Source: Chryseobacterium elymi (GTDB lineage: Bacteria > Bacteroidota > Bacteroidia > Flavobacteriales > Weeksellaceae). From it: a stretch of 64,000 nucleotides of DNA. The position numbers and the translations under genes are program-made. The notes below the pieces were generated by a model. That model saw nothing but the letters and a program-made list of their open reading frames with translations. It was not told where the DNA came from and ran no database searches. Below are positions 42,927-51,273 of the stretch, in pieces (positions within the stretch are counted from its first letter, which is position 1; the number at the start of each line of letters is the position of its first letter). Location: positions 62,001 through 126,000 of the forward strand of contig NZ_QNUH01000008.1 in assembly GCF_003385495.1 (NCBI RefSeq). The letters are read 5' to 3'.

Positions 42927-43733
42927 ATGGCGAAGAAAAATATTTTCACCGATGCATTCGGAACACCTTATTTTTTAAAAAGGTTTATCATTTTTATTTT
43001 AGGAGTTGTATCCTACAGAAGGTTCAACGGCTTTAATAAATTAAAGATAACCGGTACGGAACACCTTGTGGATCTTCCCGATTCCAACGTGCTTTTTGTA
43101 TCTAACCATCAAACCTATTTCGCAGATGTAGCAGCAATGTATCATGCATTCTGTGCTGTGAACAACGGGTATCTGAATACGATTAAAAATCCTATCTACC
43201 TGCTCAACCCAAAGATTGATTTTTACTATGTAGCAGCAGAAGAAACCATGAATAAAGGGATTCTTCCTAAAATTTTCAAAATTGCAGGTGCTGTAACGGT
43301 AAAAAGAACCTGGAGAGCAGAGGGTAAAACAGTCAACAGAATGGTAGATCTTACAGAAGTTGACAATATTATGAAAGCTTTGGACAATGGCTGGGTAGCT
43401 ACTTTCCCTCAGGGTACTACATCTGCTTTTGCCCAGGGACGAAGAGGTACAGCCAAGCTGGTCAAAAATCAGCGCCCGATTGTGATTCCTATCAAGATCA
43501 ACGGTTTCAGAAGGGCATTCGACAAGAAAGGCCTTCGGGTAAAGGTTACCGGTGTAAAACCTACCATGGAGTTTAAAGCACCTCTGGATATAGATTATGA
43601 CAATGAAAAAGCTCCGGAAATTTTATTGAAGATCATGACTGCCATTGAGCAGACAGAAGATTTCAATGTACTACACAATTATGATGAAGAACTTAAAGCT
43701 AAAAAAGTAGAACAAAAGGACTCAAATAATTAA
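42927..43733 (+). CDS. plsC: 1-acyl-sn-glycerol-3-phosphate acyltransferase (PlsC-like)
   Basis: 268 residues. Acyltransferase block I reads SNHQTYFADVA: His and Asp are present, but with five residues between them rather than the usual four. Block III-like FPQGTTSAFAQGRRG and block IV-like PIVIPIKINGF follow. A hydrophobic N-terminal segment (about 13-28) suggests membrane association. It makes phosphatidic acid in phospholipid synthesis. It is followed by a lipoprotein gene and mpl on the same strand. Confidence 0.85.
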   Translation: MAKKNIFTDAFGTPYFLKRFIIFILGVVSYRRFNGFNKLKITGTEHLVDLPDSNVLFVSNHQTYFADVAAMYHAFCAVNNGYLNTIKNPIYLLNPKIDFYYVAAEETMNKGILPKIFKIAGAVTVKRTWRAEGKTVNRMVDLTEVDNIMKALDNGWVATFPQGTTSAFAQGRRGTAKLVKNQRPIVIPIKINGFRRAFDKKGLRVKVTGVKPTMEFKAPLDIDYDNEKAPEILLKIMTAIEQTEDFNVLHNYDEELKAKKVEQKDSNN

Positions 43734-43748
43734 AGTAAGTAGAAAATT

Positions 43749-44186
43749 ATGAACAAAATATTAGGGATCTTATTCACGGTCTTGGTATTAGTTTCGTGTA
43801 ACAGTCAGAAAGTATATTCAGATTTTGATATAAGCTATTCCAGAAGCGGAGGCTATGCTCCAATGTACGAGAATTTACTCATCAAAGGCAATAATGCACA
43901 TTATTCTTTAGAGGAGGCAGGGAAAAAATACACACATGACTTTAAAATTTCTGATGAAGATTTAAAGAAACTGGACCAGACCCTTTCCCAAAACAATTTC
44001 AGAAGAATACAGGAAGACCACAAAAAACTGTATGATCATGTGACTACTTCCATTAATGTAAAGAAAGGCCCGAATGAAGGCAGCAAGTCAGATGCCAGCA
44101 TGATGATGCCCAATTTTACGACGAACTGGAATAATATTCTGAATGTTTTCCAGGAAGTTATTAATAACAACGTAAAAAAACAATAA
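43749..44186 (+). CDS. Small lipoprotein (DUF6438-like)
   Basis: 145 residues. Lipobox LVSC (Cys17) after a short signal peptide. The mature part begins with DISYSRSGGYAPMYENLLIK and has an ISDEDLKKLDQTLSQNNF helix, similar to DUF6438-type proteins, whose function is unknown. It lies 15 bp after plsC and 6 bp before mpl, so a Nudix-plsC-lipoprotein-mpl operon is likely. Confidence 0.7.
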   Translation: MNKILGILFTVLVLVSCNSQKVYSDFDISYSRSGGYAPMYENLLIKGNNAHYSLEEAGKKYTHDFKISDEDLKKLDQTLSQNNFRRIQEDHKKLYDHVTTSINVKKGPNEGSKSDASMMMPNFTTNWNNILNVFQEVINNNVKKQ

Positions 44187-44192
44187 ATAAAG

Positions 44193-45530
44193 TTGAAAAC
44201 CCACTTCATTGCTGTCGGCGGAAGCGCCATGCATAATCTTGCTATTGCATTAAAAGACAAAGGATATCAGGTAACAGGTTCGGATGATGCTATTTTTGAG
44301 CCTTCAAGATCCAGACTGGAAAAGAAAGGAATTCTGCCTCAGGAAATGGGCTGGTTCCCGGAAAAAATCACTGCGGATATTGATGCAGTTATCCTTGGGA
44401 TGCATGCGCATCAGGATAATCCTGAGCTGGCAAAAGCAAAAGAGCTGGGCTTAAAAATTTATTCATATCCTGAATTTCTTTACGAACAGTCAAAAAACAA
44501 GACAAGAGTAGTTATTGCCGGATCACACGGTAAAACAACAATCACCTCTATGATTCTTCATGTCCTGAACTTTCACCTGAAAGAGGTGGATTTTATGGTG
44601 GGCGCCCAGCTGGAAGGTTTTGACTGTATGGTAAAACTAACCCAGGAGAATGATTTTATGGTGCTGGAAGGTGATGAATACCTTTCATCTCCTATTGATC
44701 TCCGTTCCAAGTTTCTGCTGTACCAGCCTAATATTGCTTTAATGAGCGGTATTGCTTGGGATCACATTAATGTATTCAAAACATTTGACGATTATATAGA
44801 TCAGTTTAGAAAATTCGTTGCAAGCATTACTCCCGGCGGTGTCCTGGTATACAATGAAGAAGATGCAGAAGTGGTAAAGGTAGTGGAAGCGGCTGAAAAT
44901 TATTTCAGGAAAATCCCTTACAAAACTCCTGAATATGAGATCAGCAATGGAAAAGTATATTTAAAAACTGAAATGGGCGACGTTCCCCTTTCTGTTTTTG
45001 GTGCCCACAATTTACTCAATATGGAAGGAGCAAGACATATCTGCCGCCAGCTGGGTATTATGGACGAAGATTTCTACGAAGCCATTATGAGCTTTAAAGG
45101 AGCTTCAAAACGTCTTGAAAAAGTAGAAAGAGAAGATCAGGGAACGCTTTATAAAGATTTCGCTCACGCACCGAGTAAAGTGAAGGCGGCGGTAAAAGCT
45201 TTCTGCGAGCAGTTTAAGAAAGAGAAAAAATACGGTTTCCTGGAGCTTCACACCTATTCAAGCTTAAATCCTTTATTCCTCGAGCAATACGATCATGCTA
45301 TGGACGGTTTGGACGAAGCCATAGTTTTCTATTCTGAAGATGCTTTAAAGATCAAAAGAATGGAACCTATTTCCCCGGAATTCATTAAAGAAAAGTTCAA
45401 AAATGATGCCTTGAGGGTATTTACCAATGCCGAAGAACTTCATGCTTATTGGGAAACGCTGGATAAGACTGACGGTGTTTTTCTGATGATGAGCTCCGGA
45501 AATTTTGGTGGCCTGGATCTAGCAAGATAA
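44193..45530 (+). CDS. mpl: UDP-N-acetylmuramate:tripeptide ligase (Mpl), peptidoglycan recycling
   Basis: 445 residues from a TTG start 6 bp after the lipoprotein gene; the first internal ATG (codon 13) would remove the MKTHFIAVGGSAM nucleotide-binding strand, so TTG is preferred. Mur ligase motifs: VIAGSHGKTTITSM (P-loop) and the central VLEGDEYLSSPIDLRSKF typical of Mpl rather than MurC. It reattaches the recycled tripeptide to UDP-MurNAc. Confidence 0.9.
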   Translation: MKTHFIAVGGSAMHNLAIALKDKGYQVTGSDDAIFEPSRSRLEKKGILPQEMGWFPEKITADIDAVILGMHAHQDNPELAKAKELGLKIYSYPEFLYEQSKNKTRVVIAGSHGKTTITSMILHVLNFHLKEVDFMVGAQLEGFDCMVKLTQENDFMVLEGDEYLSSPIDLRSKFLLYQPNIALMSGIAWDHINVFKTFDDYIDQFRKFVASITPGGVLVYNEEDAEVVKVVEAAENYFRKIPYKTPEYEISNGKVYLKTEMGDVPLSVFGAHNLLNMEGARHICRQLGIMDEDFYEAIMSFKGASKRLEKVEREDQGTLYKDFAHAPSKVKAAVKAFCEQFKKEKKYGFLELHTYSSLNPLFLEQYDHAMDGLDEAIVFYSEDALKIKRMEPISPEFIKEKFKNDALRVFTNAEELHAYWETLDKTDGVFLMMSSGNFGGLDLAR

Positions 45531-45662
45531 AACTATATCCAATCCCAAAATAAGTTAACAGAAAGGCAATATATTAGTGAAAATTTTTATTCTTTTTAAA
45601 CAATTTATCCGTTTATAATTATTAGAAATATTTAAAAACAGATGGTTGCGTTAATATGTACA

Positions 45663-45676
45663 TTGTGCAACCGTTT
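45663..45676. repeat. Left inverted repeat TTGTGCAACCGTTT
   Basis: Pairs with 45883-45896 (AAACCGTCGCACAA) at 12 of 14 positions. The two face each other across the small pseudogene. Confidence 0.55.
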
Positions 45677-45684
45677 ATAAAAAA

Positions 45685-45880
45685 ATGAAACATTTACTAA
45701 TAATATCAATATTTTTCTCTATTTTTTTGTTTGGACAGGAAAAAACAATTATTGGAACTTGGAATACCATAAAAGTTTCTAGTGATATATTTCAAATGAA
45801 TAGATTTTGAAAATGAATATTTAAAATTAGATGTATACTTTGGAGGTGAGCCGACGAAATATCTATTGAAAAGAGAATAA
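45685..45880 (+). pseudogene. Degenerate secreted lipocalin-like protein gene
   Basis: ATG followed by a clear signal peptide (MKHLLIISIFFSIFLFGQ), then TIIGTWNTIKV, the usual GxW opening of small lipocalin-like proteins. The frame hits TGA at codon 42 within AATAGATTTTGA. Shifting frame gives DFENEYLKLDVYFGGEPTKY and LLKRE-stop, a natural continuation ending. So a short deletion or frameshift has destroyed the gene. Normal family members are about 120-150 residues; most of the middle is gone. Confidence 0.65.
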
Positions 45881-45882
45881 AA

Positions 45883-45896
45883 AAACCGTCGCACAA
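45883..45896. repeat. Right inverted repeat AAACCGTCGCACAA
   Basis: Partner of 45663-45676, starting 2 bp after the stop codon of the pseudogene remnant. Confidence 0.55.
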
Positions 45897-46104
45897 CAAA
45901 GGTTTGGCAATAACAGGCGCAAAGTCTTCAATTCACGTTTTTTACTTCGGTAGAATATTAACCATTTTAGCAGAATAAGAGTTCTTTTGCATTTATCGAT
46001 TATTATCTGATTAGGAATAGCCATCTTAGTACATTACTAAAGGTGGTCTTCTCAAGCGATCAGGGTTCCTTTATTATTTACAGGGTTTTAAAATATAAAT
46101 AATT

Positions 46105-47169
46105 TCAGAAAATATTTTCAGCTTGAAAAATAAGCTGTTTCAATATATCCTCTGTTGAAAGTTCACTGTAATCATGAATTGATTGCCCAGCCCAGATGCC
46201 TATAAAATCAGTATTATTCAGTTTTTTTGAAACTTTACGTAACTCATTCGTCAGTTTATTCTGATAGGGATAAGGCAGAATATAGGCTGAGTTTTCAAGA
46301 CTTTCGATGTATTTATTTTTAATTCCTCTTGCATACCGGCCCGAAAAGCTTCTTGTCAGGACAATGTCCTTCTCTGTTACATTTTTCAGTCTTTCTTTTT
46401 CAAACGGTTGCAAGCCACTTTCCTCTGATGCCAGTAAAATACTTCCAACCTGGAATCCTTGTGCTCCCAGCTCTTTTGCAGCTCTCAAAGTTTTCCCGTT
46501 ATAAATACCGCCTGCATAAATCAGCGGGACTTTTACATGATCATATACTTTTGAAAATAAGGACATTCCTCCGATTTCAGGAATATTATCGGCATCAAAA
46601 GTTCCTCTGTGTCCTCCTGCTTCAATTCCCTGCACGCAGATGATATCAATTCCCGAATTTTTTAGAATTAATGCTTCTTCTACAGAAGTACAGGTTCCGA
46701 TAAGTAGTATTCCATTCTCTTTTAGCTTCTCAATGCTCTTATCATCCAGGTTTCCGAAAGTAAAACTTAGGATTTTACAACCTTCTTCAATAATAGCATC
46801 TATCTGTTCATGATAACCGTTCACTTTAATCTCTTCAGAATCAGGAAGCTGAACTTCTATATTATTTTCTTTTGCAAGTCGGGTAATAAACTGTTGTGTT
46901 TTAATAAATCTTTCCCTCAAAGAATCTGTCAGCTCAGGAATATGGTGGACAAAAATATTGACAGCAAACGGTCGCTCGGTGAGCTTTTTGGTATCTCTGA
47001 TAAGTTCAGCAGATTGAGCTGCAGAAAGGTCTGCTAATGCAAGCGATCCCAGACATCCGGCTTTTGAAGCTGCAGCAGTCATCCGTGGAGTACTTACGCC
47101 AAACATCGGGGCCTGAATTACAGGGTATTTTACCTCTAAAATTTCACTTATTGTATCCGGCCAAAACAT
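46105..47169 (-). CDS. Nitronate monooxygenase family flavoprotein
   Basis: 354 residues. TIM-barrel FMN protein with the opening LEVKYPVIQAPMFGVSTPRM, phosphate-binding text CVQGIEAGGHRGTF, GGIYNGKTLRAAKELGAQGF and QVGSILLASEES. The family oxidises alkyl nitronates such as propionate 3-nitronate, a detoxifying reaction; some members are enoyl-reductase-like instead. Monocistronic on the minus strand. Confidence 0.9.
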   Translation of the reverse strand: MFWPDTISEILEVKYPVIQAPMFGVSTPRMTAAASKAGCLGSLALADLSAAQSAELIRDTKKLTERPFAVNIFVHHIPELTDSLRERFIKTQQFITRLAKENNIEVQLPDSEEIKVNGYHEQIDAIIEEGCKILSFTFGNLDDKSIEKLKENGILLIGTCTSVEEALILKNSGIDIICVQGIEAGGHRGTFDADNIPEIGGMSLFSKVYDHVKVPLIYAGGIYNGKTLRAAKELGAQGFQVGSILLASEESGLQPFEKERLKNVTEKDIVLTRSFSGRYARGIKNKYIESLENSAYILPYPYQNKLTNELRKVSKKLNNTDFIGIWAGQSIHDYSELSTEDILKQLIFQAENIF

Positions 47170-47306
47170 AGGAGTTAATTTAGATAAAATTTACAAAAAT
47201 TTGATAATATGCTAAGTTTATAAAGTATGACATTGCTCACAAACATATACAGATAATCCGTTTATTTTTCCTTACGCAGTTCCTTATACTGCTTTTTCAA
47301 ATTAAA

Positions 47307-47376
47307 TCTCCCGCAGATTAACTGGAGTCAGCAGATTATTATATTAAAATCTGTGTTACGTTTGATCTGCGGGAGA
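47307..47376. repeat. Inverted repeat TCTCCCGCAGAT ... ATCTGCGGGAGA
   Basis: Perfect 12-bp arms at 47307-47318 and 47365-47376 with a 46-bp centre containing further AATCTGTGTTAC-type words. A related, degenerate text (AATCTGTGTAATCTCC, AAATCTGCGAGAGG) occurs at about 9286-9315. Probably a dispersed intergenic repeat. Confidence 0.6.
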
Positions 47377-47396
47377 GATAATAGGGAAATATTATA

Positions 47397-48272
47397 TTAA
47401 ATATCCGCTACGGATTTCAGCATTTTTTCTTCCCATTCAGGGTCTTTAGGATCAAAGAACAGTCTTTTGCCTGTATCTAAAGAACGGACAATATTCATTT
47501 CCTCTTCAGTCAGTTCAAAATCAAAAACATTAAAGTTTTCTTCAATCCTCGAAGGCGTTACAGATTTCGGAATAACAACAAAGCCCTCCTGAAGGTGCCA
47601 TCTAAGGATCACCTGAGCTACAGTTTTACTGTATTTTCCTGCAACTGCTTTTAGCTGAGAGTTGTTTAAAAGATCTGCATTTCCGTTTCCAAGAGGACTC
47701 CACGGCTGTGTGACGATATTGTTTTCCCTGTCATACACCTGAAGCTCCTTTTGCTGGAAAACCGGATGAAGCTCGATCTGGTTGATCACAGGATGAATTG
47801 TTGAATTGGCTTTCAATTCTTCTAGTTTTTCTACAGTAAAATTACATACTCCAATAGCCTTGATCTTTCCTTCTGTATATAATTCCTCCAAAGCTTTCCA
47901 GGTTCCCAGGAAGTCTCCATATGGCCAGTGAATCAGGTACATATCCAGATAATCCATCTGCAATCTGTCCAGTGTTCTCTGAAACGCTTTTTTTGCTTTT
48001 TCATACCCATGATCCTGCACCCATACTTTTGAAGTGATAAACAGCTCGTCTCTGCTTACACCACTGTCTTTCACAGCTTGTCCAACTGCTGTTTCATTCT
48101 GGTAAATAGCTGCTGTATCAATCATTCTATATCCTGTATGAATGGCTTTTACTACTGCTTTTTCACATTCGTTCAGATTTTCCATCTGCCATACTCCAAA
48201 GCCTAAAGCCGGAATATCCAATCCGTTATTTAAAGTCACTACAGGCTGCCCTGCATATGTTTTCTTTTGCAT
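47397..48272 (-). CDS. Aldo/keto reductase
   Basis: 291 residues. The AKR tetrad is present: Asp and Tyr in MIDTAAIYQNE, Lys in FITSKVWV, His in MYLIHWPYGD. NADPH-binding text VIPKSVTPSRIEENFNVFDF lies near the C-terminus. It reduces aldehydes such as methylglyoxal or 2,5-diketogluconate; the substrate is not predictable. Single gene downstream of a spacer with the inverted repeat. Confidence 0.92.
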   Translation of the reverse strand: MQKKTYAGQPVVTLNNGLDIPALGFGVWQMENLNECEKAVVKAIHTGYRMIDTAAIYQNETAVGQAVKDSGVSRDELFITSKVWVQDHGYEKAKKAFQRTLDRLQMDYLDMYLIHWPYGDFLGTWKALEELYTEGKIKAIGVCNFTVEKLEELKANSTIHPVINQIELHPVFQQKELQVYDRENNIVTQPWSPLGNGNADLLNNSQLKAVAGKYSKTVAQVILRWHLQEGFVVIPKSVTPSRIEENFNVFDFELTEEEMNIVRSLDTGKRLFFDPKDPEWEEKMLKSVADI

Positions 48273-48458
48273 AATTCTTTAATTCAATTTTTGATATTAA
48301 TGTAAAGCCTAACAAATTTGCAATAAAAAATTGGAAATCCCGCTTACCATTTTTACTGTTTTTAAACTAATTAGAGGCTGTTGACAAATATTTTCAACAA
48401 CCCATCTTTTTGTTCTGCAAAAATCTATCCCTTATTATTTCTCCATTCCACAACTCTT

Positions 48459-48496
48459 TCTAACTTCTAACTTCTAACCTCTAACTTCTAACCTAA
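48459..48496 (+). repeat. CTAACTT-type heptamer repeat
   Basis: About five copies of the 7-bp unit CTAACTT/CTAACCT in tandem, ending 30 bp before a GNAT start codon. The reverse-complement words (AAGTTAG) recur upstream of kdp at about 3920. Confidence 0.8.
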
Positions 48497-48526
48497 TTTT
48501 CCTATTTTTGCAGTAAACTCATAACA

Positions 48527-48961
48527 ATGTCCCATCAAATCAGGCTGGCTAAAGCTGAAGATTATCCAAGAATTATGGAGATCTGGGAATCTGCTGTAAA
48601 AGCAACCCATGATTTCCTTTCTGATGAAGATTTTAACTATTTTAAAGAAGCTATTCCAAGAGATTATCTCCCGGATATGGAAGTCTATTTGATTTCGGAG
48701 AAGGGAGAAGCAGCAGGCTTTGCCTCTGTAGTTGAGGGTAATCTGGAAATGCTTTTTATTCATGATGATGTGCGGGGAAAAGGATATGGCAAAAAACTTT
48801 ACGAATTTATGAAGGAGACTACAGGACTGACCAAAGTGGATGTCAACGAACAGAATCCTAAAGCTATTGGGTTTTACGAAAAAATGGGCTTCAAAAAGGT
48901 TGGAAGATCGGAGAAGGATGGTTCAGGAAAAGCTTATCCACTTATTCATATGAGTCTGTAA
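48527..48961 (+). CDS. GNAT N-acetyltransferase (YjaB-like)
   Basis: 144 residues. Opening HQIRLAKAEDYPRIMEIWES and KATHDFLSD are typical of the YjaB-like branch. Acetyl-CoA loop DDVRGKGYGKKLYEF (RGKGYG) and final ENPKAIGFYEKMGF-like text (EQNPKAIGFYEKMGFKKVG). Substrate unknown. Its TAA overlaps the ATG of the next GNAT gene by one base, so the two are translated together. Confidence 0.9.
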   Translation: MSHQIRLAKAEDYPRIMEIWESAVKATHDFLSDEDFNYFKEAIPRDYLPDMEVYLISEKGEAAGFASVVEGNLEMLFIHDDVRGKGYGKKLYEFMKETTGLTKVDVNEQNPKAIGFYEKMGFKKVGRSEKDGSGKAYPLIHMSL

Positions 48962-49428
48962 TGAAAAATCTTGTTTTTAATAAGTTAGAACCGGGAACGA
49001 ATATTCCATATGAATTACTGCTGCTCGCTGATGAAACCGTTGAAGCCATCAACCAATATATCTTTGATTGCGCTGTCTACCTTTTAAATGACGGTCTTCA
49101 GAATATTGCTGTAATGGCACTCCACCCGAACAGCAATACAGAATTGGAGATCAAGAATATAGCAGTTATTGAAAGCTACCGGAGCCAGGGAATCGGCAGT
49201 ATTCTTATGGGTAAGGCGAAAGAAATAGCCAAAGAAAACAGCTGTACAATTTTAACTGTAGGAACTTCAGATACGGGTTTCCAACAGATCAGGTTCTACG
49301 AAAAGAACGGTTTTGTAAAGAAGGGGATACGTAAGGACTTTTTTACAGACAATTACCCATTCCCTATTTATGAAAACGGATTACAGATGCGCGATATGAT
49401 TATTCTTTCCCATGACCTTTCTGAATAA
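48961..49428 (+). CDS. GNAT N-acetyltransferase
   Basis: 155 residues. Acetyl-CoA loop ESYRSQGIGSILMGKA and TVGTSDTGFQQIRFYEKNGF near the C-terminus. The core is similar to small-molecule acetyltransferases. It is translationally coupled to the preceding GNAT gene, and its last 48 bp overlap the end of the convergent lysR-family gene. Confidence 0.88.
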   Translation: MKNLVFNKLEPGTNIPYELLLLADETVEAINQYIFDCAVYLLNDGLQNIAVMALHPNSNTELEIKNIAVIESYRSQGIGSILMGKAKEIAKENSCTILTVGTSDTGFQQIRFYEKNGFVKKGIRKDFFTDNYPFPIYENGLQMRDMIILSHDLSE

Positions 49429-50301
49429 TCCTTTAATATGATCGATCTCTGACTGGTAATTTGTTTTTTTTCGACAGCCGAAATACAGGGTATTTTCCAG
49501 TTTTTTCTCGCCTTCCCAGATCAGTTTAACTTCACCGTTCTCTATTTCATTTTTACAGAGGAAATTAGGAATAACAGCCAGCCCGGTTCCTCCTTTCAGA
49601 CAGCGGATGATGGAGTTTAAATTCGGAACAATATAATTAGGACGGAAATTGGGTTTATGACCGAAATTCATGATCCAGAACTGAAAAAGATGCTCCATAT
49701 CACCGGTTGTTCCGTACCATTTCTCCTGTTTCAGCCATTCTTCGGCATGTTCGATGCCTTTTGTCTTAAGGATCTTATGGAAACTTTCTGTATCTATATC
49801 TTTTCCACCTACAAGAATCATCTGTTCAGAAGAAAATGCCTCGTGTTCGATATTAGGTGAAACTCCTTTTTTGGGCGTAATAATCAGGTCCAGAATCCCT
49901 TTATCCAGTTGGTCCAGCATTTCGGGATATTCTCCGAAGCTGATGATCAGATTAAAAGGTAAAGTAGAAACATACTGCTCCAGTGTGGTCTGAAAGGTCT
50001 CGAAACACATTCCCACGCTGATCGTAGGGGTTAGTTTTTCAGTAGATTTCTGAAAGTTTTTTTCTACATCTTCGAGCTTGGAAATTGGTTCAGAAACAGC
50101 ATTGAATAAAACCTTTCCTCTTTCGGTCGGAATCATTTTTCTGCCGGTTCTGTCAAATAACTTATACCCGACATAGGCTTCAAGCGAGCTTAAATGCAGG
50201 CTTACACCCGGCTGAGAAATAAACAGAGAGTCTGCAGCACCCGTCAGTGTTCCGGTTTTATATATCGCTTTAAAAGTGCGGTACCATTCTAAATTGACCA
50301 T
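49381..50301 (-). CDS. LysR-family transcriptional regulator
   Basis: 306 residues. N-terminal winged HTH (TFKAIYKTGTLTGAADSLFI, SQPGVSLHLSSLEAYVGYKL) and C-terminal substrate-binding domain (about 90-295). Located 40 bp after the metallophosphoesterase gene on the same strand. The redox operon starting at 51274 is divergent from that pair, so it is the plausible target, by context only. Its 3' end overlaps the convergent GNAT gene. Confidence 0.92.
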   Translation of the reverse strand: MVNLEWYRTFKAIYKTGTLTGAADSLFISQPGVSLHLSSLEAYVGYKLFDRTGRKMIPTERGKVLFNAVSEPISKLEDVEKNFQKSTEKLTPTISVGMCFETFQTTLEQYVSTLPFNLIISFGEYPEMLDQLDKGILDLIITPKKGVSPNIEHEAFSSEQMILVGGKDIDTESFHKILKTKGIEHAEEWLKQEKWYGTTGDMEHLFQFWIMNFGHKPNFRPNYIVPNLNSIIRCLKGGTGLAVIPNFLCKNEIENGEVKLIWEGEKKLENTLYFGCRKKTNYQSEIDHIKGLFRKVMGKNNHIAHL

Positions 50302-50341
50302 AGCTTAATCATAAATATTCTGATACAAAATTACAAAATAA

Positions 50342-51088
50342 TTATAATACTGATATTCTTTCATTTTTCAGAAAAGCAGCATAATAATCCGGAATTCCGC
50401 TTTCCTCAATTCCGCGGATAGTTTCTTCAACCGGATAAGCTATCTGAATAATCTCCGGAAAAATCTGCTCCTCTTCCAATGTTAGAATGAGATAAGATGC
50501 CAGACGGTTTTCTTCCTTGGAACGGCCTACAGACCCGCAATTCACCGCCCATCCTCCAGCTTCAAAATATTTTTTGAATGATAAATGAGTATGCCCCATT
50601 ACAACAATATCAGATTGAGATTCTTCTAACATATGAATGAAGACCTCATCATTTTCAGATTCATAGAGATAAGTCTCATTGCTAGCCAAACCTGCATGCA
50701 GCAGCTGAATATTCCAATGCTTCTTCCCTACTTTGTAGTTTAATTTTAAATGAAAAGGAAGTTCTGATAAAAATTTTTTGTTCACTTCCGTAATGTATTC
50801 CTTAGAATGATCAATGGCTATGAATCTTGCTACGGTTTCTTCTTCCGAATGTTTAGAAAGAGGAAAAACAGGAATATCAAAAGCAATTCTTTCGTCGTGA
50901 TTTCCCATAAGACAGGGAATGTTCAGGCTTCTGATCTTTTCAACCACTTCATTTCCCCATGGGGCAAAGTCTACCAGATCTCCCAGACAGAACTTCTGCT
51001 GAATTCCTCTTTTCTCTATATCTGCAAGCACTGCTTCCAGTGCAGGAAGATTTCCGTGCACGTCACTAAAAACCGCAATCTGTATCAT
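50342..51088 (-). CDS. Metallophosphoesterase (YfcE/ApaH-like)
   Basis: 248 residues from the ATG encoding MIQIAVFSDVHGN; an upstream in-frame ATG adds 30 unlikely residues. Motifs: DVHGN, GDLVDFAPWG, GNHDERI, and the late GHTH (VMGHTHLSF). It is a two-metal phosphodiesterase or phosphatase; the substrate is unknown. Probably co-transcribed with the downstream lysR gene. Confidence 0.9.
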   Translation of the reverse strand: MIQIAVFSDVHGNLPALEAVLADIEKRGIQQKFCLGDLVDFAPWGNEVVEKIRSLNIPCLMGNHDERIAFDIPVFPLSKHSEEETVARFIAIDHSKEYITEVNKKFLSELPFHLKLNYKVGKKHWNIQLLHAGLASNETYLYESENDEVFIHMLEESQSDIVVMGHTHLSFKKYFEAGGWAVNCGSVGRSKEENRLASYLILTLEEEQIFPEIIQIAYPVEETIRGIEESGIPDYYAAFLKNERISVL

Positions 51089-51239
51089 TTTCACTATTTC
51101 AATAAACAAAATTACTTGAGATGTTTGATAACATGCCCAGCACCCGATATGACATTTAACCATGAAACCACAATTCAACTATTATTATTCTAATAGATAA
51201 TTATAATTTATACTATTTTTATTATACAATACAGCAAGC

Positions 51240-51247
51240 TAACTTTG
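51240..51247 (+). promoter_or_regulatory. -7 box TAACTTTG of the mdaB-like operon
   Basis: Exact TAnnTTTG 26 bp before the ATG. There is no TTG at -33, which fits activator dependence; a LysR-family regulator is encoded upstream. Confidence 0.55.
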
Positions 51248-51273
51248 CATCATAAAATTTAAACAATCATAAA

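Larger units (their letters stand above)
45531..46104. other. 574-bp gap with a degenerate gene between inverted repeats
   Basis: Contains the lipocalin-like pseudogene (45685-45880) and its flanking 14-bp inverted repeats, listed separately. The stretch 45900-46104 shows no gene. Confidence 0.6.

Noticed and set aside
45663..45896. Integron attC-type cassette boundaries around the lipocalin-like pseudogene
   Set aside because: The repeats lack the paired core sites and folded attC layout, and no integrase is in the window; reported only as inverted repeats.
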